DNA of 64,000 nucleotides, taken from positions 1-64,000 of the forward strand of contig JAKPHF010000062.1 in assembly GCA_029550525.1 (NCBI GenBank). Reading direction: 5' to 3'. Source of the stretch: Planctomycetota bacterium. GTDB taxonomy: Bacteria > Planctomycetota > Phycisphaerae > UBA1845 > PWPN01. This document shows, piece by piece, positions 61,864 through 64,000 of the stretch; the stretch's first letter is position 1; the number at the start of each line of letters is the position of its first letter. Below the pieces are notes generated by a model. The model saw only the letters and a program-made list of their open reading frames with translations, was not told where the DNA came from and did no database searches. The translations under genes and the position numbers were made by a program.

Positions 61864-62619
61864 ATGAACGCCGGGATGACGAACGTTCGCGTGGTGCTGG
61901 TTCGGCCGCAGATCGCCGGAAACATCGGCGCGGTCGCACGATGCATGGAGAACTTCGGCGCGGGCCCCCTCGTGCTGGTCGAGCCCAAGGTCTCGCCGAC
62001 GCATCGCGAAGCCATGCAGCGAAGCACGCACGGCGAACACCGGCTGCACTCGGCACGAGTGGTCGGGACAATGGCCGAAGCGCTGGAGGGCACGGTCTAC
62101 GCGATCGCGGCCAGTCGCCGCCCCGGCCCCGTGCACCAGGCCGATGATCTGAGTCCGCGTGAGATGGGCCAGGTGCTCGCCCGGCACATCGTCTCCGGTG
62201 AAGTCGCCCTGCTGTTCGGCAGTGAAGACAACGGGCTCTCGCGTGAGGACCTGCTGGCGTGTGATGCCGTGGTGGTCATTCCCGCTCACCCGGCCTATCC
62301 GACGCTGAACCTGTCGCATGCGGTGGCAATCTGCCTGTATGAAGCCTTCCTGGCCGTGGCGACCGAAAAGCACACGGACGCCACCGTCCGCAAGCGCAGC
62401 GAGCCGGCCGACCTGTCCATGATGCACCGGCTCATGGACAAGTTGCAACATGCGCTGCTCACCATCGGCTACCTGCGTCCCGAAAAGCCCGATCATCTCA
62501 TGTTTCCCATCCGGGCGGTCCTGTCGCGTGCGGAACTGACCCGAGCCGAGGCACAGATTCTCATGGGACTGGCGCAGCAGATTGATGAGTTCGCGCGGTA
62601 CGGAGGCGGGAAAAGATGA
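61864..62619 (+). CDS. SPOUT RNA methyltransferase, TrmJ/TrmH type
   Basis: 251 residues from ATG 61864; the frame is open to 61741 but the terminator lies in that stretch. The SpoU fold: NVRVVLVRPQIAGNIGAVARCMENFG, then the SAM-knot motifs LLFGSEDNGLSREDLLACD and VVIPAHPAYPTLNLSHAVAICLYE. It most resembles tRNA Cm32/Um32 methyltransferase TrmJ (with a C-terminal coiled domain from about 180), though rRNA targets are possible. A GC hairpin follows the stop. Confidence 0.9.
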   Translation: MNAGMTNVRVVLVRPQIAGNIGAVARCMENFGAGPLVLVEPKVSPTHREAMQRSTHGEHRLHSARVVGTMAEALEGTVYAIAASRRPGPVHQADDLSPREMGQVLARHIVSGEVALLFGSEDNGLSREDLLACDAVVVIPAHPAYPTLNLSHAVAICLYEAFLAVATEKHTDATVRKRSEPADLSMMHRLMDKLQHALLTIGYLRPEKPDHLMFPIRAVLSRAELTRAEAQILMGLAQQIDEFARYGGGKR

Positions 62620-62639
62620 CATGGGGACGCGGCGAACAA

Positions 62640-62664
62640 GGGGGGCGGGCATCTTGACCGCCTC
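62640..62664. repeat. GGCGGGC hairpin after the methyltransferase gene
   Basis: GGCGGGCA-TCT-TGACCGCC (one mismatch), 20 bases after the stop, between two convergent genes. Confidence 0.6.
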
Positions 62665-62739
62665 GAACGGTTGTGCCTGATTCAATGCACGCAATCCCGC
62701 GTTGTCCGGCCCGCATCGGCCCATCCGGACCAAGCACGC

Positions 62740-64000
62740 TCACCCCACGAGGTCGCGGATGAACTGCTCGGCCATGTCGGCGAGGTGTTCGAGGTTGCCT
62801 CGCTGCATGCGGAAACTGTCGTAGAACAGGTGTGCCATCTCCAGCTCGTAGCCGCCTTCATCGTAAGCGGCGGCAGTCGGCAGATATCCGACCAGCCCGT
62901 TGGTGTAGCCGATCGTATATACCGGCAGGTCGAACCTCGCCCGCAGTTCGTCGGCGAAAGCCGAGAACACCTCCGCATTGATGCCCAGAAGCACGCGGTC
63001 CCCCAATCGAACGGCAGCCAGTTCGATGTCCGCCGAGACTTCGGCGGTCCCCGCCTGCATCGCGTCGGTTTGGTGCTGCCGCCACGTCACGACGGCCCGA
63101 CGGAACTTGTCGCCCCACTCGCGGATCCCGGCCGCGTTACGCAGCGCTTGCTCGGCGTAGACGGCGATCTGCTCGACGGATAGCACTTCGAGCGGCACGG
63201 TCACCACGTGCGAAGACACGATCAGACCTGCCCGCCGATCGCCCGGCGCCTCGAGCAGCAGGTCACGCACGGCAGCGGCCACCTGACCGCCCCACTCGTT
63301 CAACTGCTCGATGGTGACGTTCTCGAACGGTGGATTGAGATTGCCGCACGCCCCGTTGGTCACCAACACGATGGGGCTGCCGGTTAGGCTGTCCGACAGC
63401 GCTGCAGCGCAGCGACCGGGCCAATCGGCGCTGATCCGGCGGTTCTCCGGTCCCAGCGCGACAGCGTGCATGGCATAGTTGACCAGCACGGCCGCGAACG
63501 AGCCATCCTCGCGCCGCCATCCGAACGCCGCTACCCGCGGGTCCGTATGCGCGGAGGACTGGCCCCGCCGATCGACGGCCAGATCGCATCGGCCTTCGAC
63601 GGCCACCAGTTCGCACCACTCGGTTTCTTCCATCGTCGCGGTCGCCAGTTCGATCAACTGCTCGCGCAACTGTTCGAGGTAAATCGGGTCATATCGCCCC
63701 GCCTCGTGCAACACAATCGTCGCCGGTCCGGAGTGCGTGTGCGTGGTGGAGATCACGACTTGCCGCGGCTCGAGGTCCAGCTCCTCCAGAGCCCAGCGGC
63801 GAAACCCCTCGACGAACTCCCGCGGCAGGCCGATCAGGTCACAGACGATCCACAAGAGCCGCTCGTGCCCGTCGGTCACGTAGAGAGCCTTGGCGTAGAG
63901 CGGATCCAACAAACCGGTGGAAGGCTGCACACGGGCGGCAAAGCCCGAAAGCTCGGCCCCAACCTCCGGCGTGATCTCAATCTGGGCGTATCCGATCTCC
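62740..64000 (-). CDS. Neutral/alkaline ceramidase-like protein (5' end outside window)
   Basis: At least 419 residues; the frame stays open to base 64000, so the start is missing (an internal GTG at 63930 is not the start). The phrase ITPEVGAELSGFAARVQP near the visible N-terminus, then STTHTHSGPATIVLH with the metal-binding histidines, VNYAMHAVALGPENRRISADWPG and GACGNLNPPFENV match neutral ceramidase-like proteins. These cut N-acyl sphingoid lipids, but bacterial members often have other roles. No signal peptide can be seen because of the truncation. Confidence 0.85.
   Translation of the reverse strand, partial: EIGYAQIEITPEVGAELSGFAARVQPSTGLLDPLYAKALYVTDGHERLLWIVCDLIGLPREFVEGFRRWALEELDLEPRQVVISTTHTHSGPATIVLHEAGRYDPIYLEQLREQLIELATATMEETEWCELVAVEGRCDLAVDRRGQSSAHTDPRVAAFGWRREDGSFAAVLVNYAMHAVALGPENRRISADWPGRCAAALSDSLTGSPIVLVTNGACGNLNPPFENVTIEQLNEWGGQVAAAVRDLLLEAPGDRRAGLIVSSHVVTVPLEVLSVEQIAVYAEQALRNAAGIREWGDKFRRAVVTWRQHQTDAMQAGTAEVSADIELAAVRLGDRVLLGINAEVFSAFADELRARFDLPVYTIGYTNGLVGYLPTAAAYDEGGYELEMAHLFYDSFRMQRGNLEHLADMAEQFIRDLVG

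Overview
The window is high-GC DNA from a bacterium that is most likely a planctomycete of the Phycisphaerae type. The evidence is a formylglycine sulfatase, two GH172 (DUF2961) proteins, pseudopilins with the A/FTLIEVLVVV start, zinc ribbons of the C-x2-C-GY-x-LTG...CPECG type, and secreted proteins ending in a DxDGDVDxxDF dockerin-like module. This assignment is inference from gene content. Genes are compact, on both strands, and there is no rRNA, tRNA, CRISPR array or intact insertion sequence that I could see.

Layout. 1-108 is the tail of a protein resembling pseudopilins. 679-4155 holds a secreted beta-helix protein and a sulfatase. 4299-11298 is a complete polyhydroxyalkanoate (PHA) locus: phaC, phaE, phaA, a phasin and phaR run leftward; an SDR reductase, a small basic ORF and phaB run rightward. 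Four copies of GTGC-N4-GCAC lie in its two control regions and look like PhaR operators. 11386-14880 has a GH172 protein, a clan GH-A-like protein and folE. 15214-16007 is a scar with a frameshifted transposase remnant. 16057-22315 is a leftward set: a zinc-ribbon membrane protein, an eight-haem cytochrome with HEAT and TPR repeats, and a HEAT-repeat protein. 22518-33573 holds mostly housekeeping genes (hydrolase, purN, ileS, a MATE exporter with a leader hairpin, a lipoprotein, kdtA/waaA, proB). 33782-43460 holds a pseudopilin, a sugar-isomerase-like protein, a 1381-residue secreted amidase fusion, ackA and a second GH172. 43633-52348 holds an ABC exporter, a broken dockerin-type secreted gene (frameshift plus in-frame TAA), a large exported unknown and an OppF-type ATPase. 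52456-64000 holds a zinc-ribbon gene translationally overlapped with a lipoprotein phosphatase, a triple-repeat membrane protein, a secreted glycosidase-PKD-dockerin protein, mdh, a degenerate NtrC-type response regulator, a pseudopilin pair, an rRNA/tRNA methyltransferase and a ceramidase-like protein cut by the window edge.

The most unusual non-coding signal is a vocabulary of intergenic repeats placed at gene 3' ends. It comprises heptanucleotide-period tracts that often contain the stop codon, a 48-bp element predicted to fold as a three-way junction (4 copies), GGCGGGC...GCCCGCC hairpins, and a seven-hairpin array at 23416-23722. The most unusual protein signal is the NtrC-type regulator at 58378-59754. 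It has kept its receiver and Fis domains but lost the Walker A lysine, the GAFTGA loop and the sensor II arginine.
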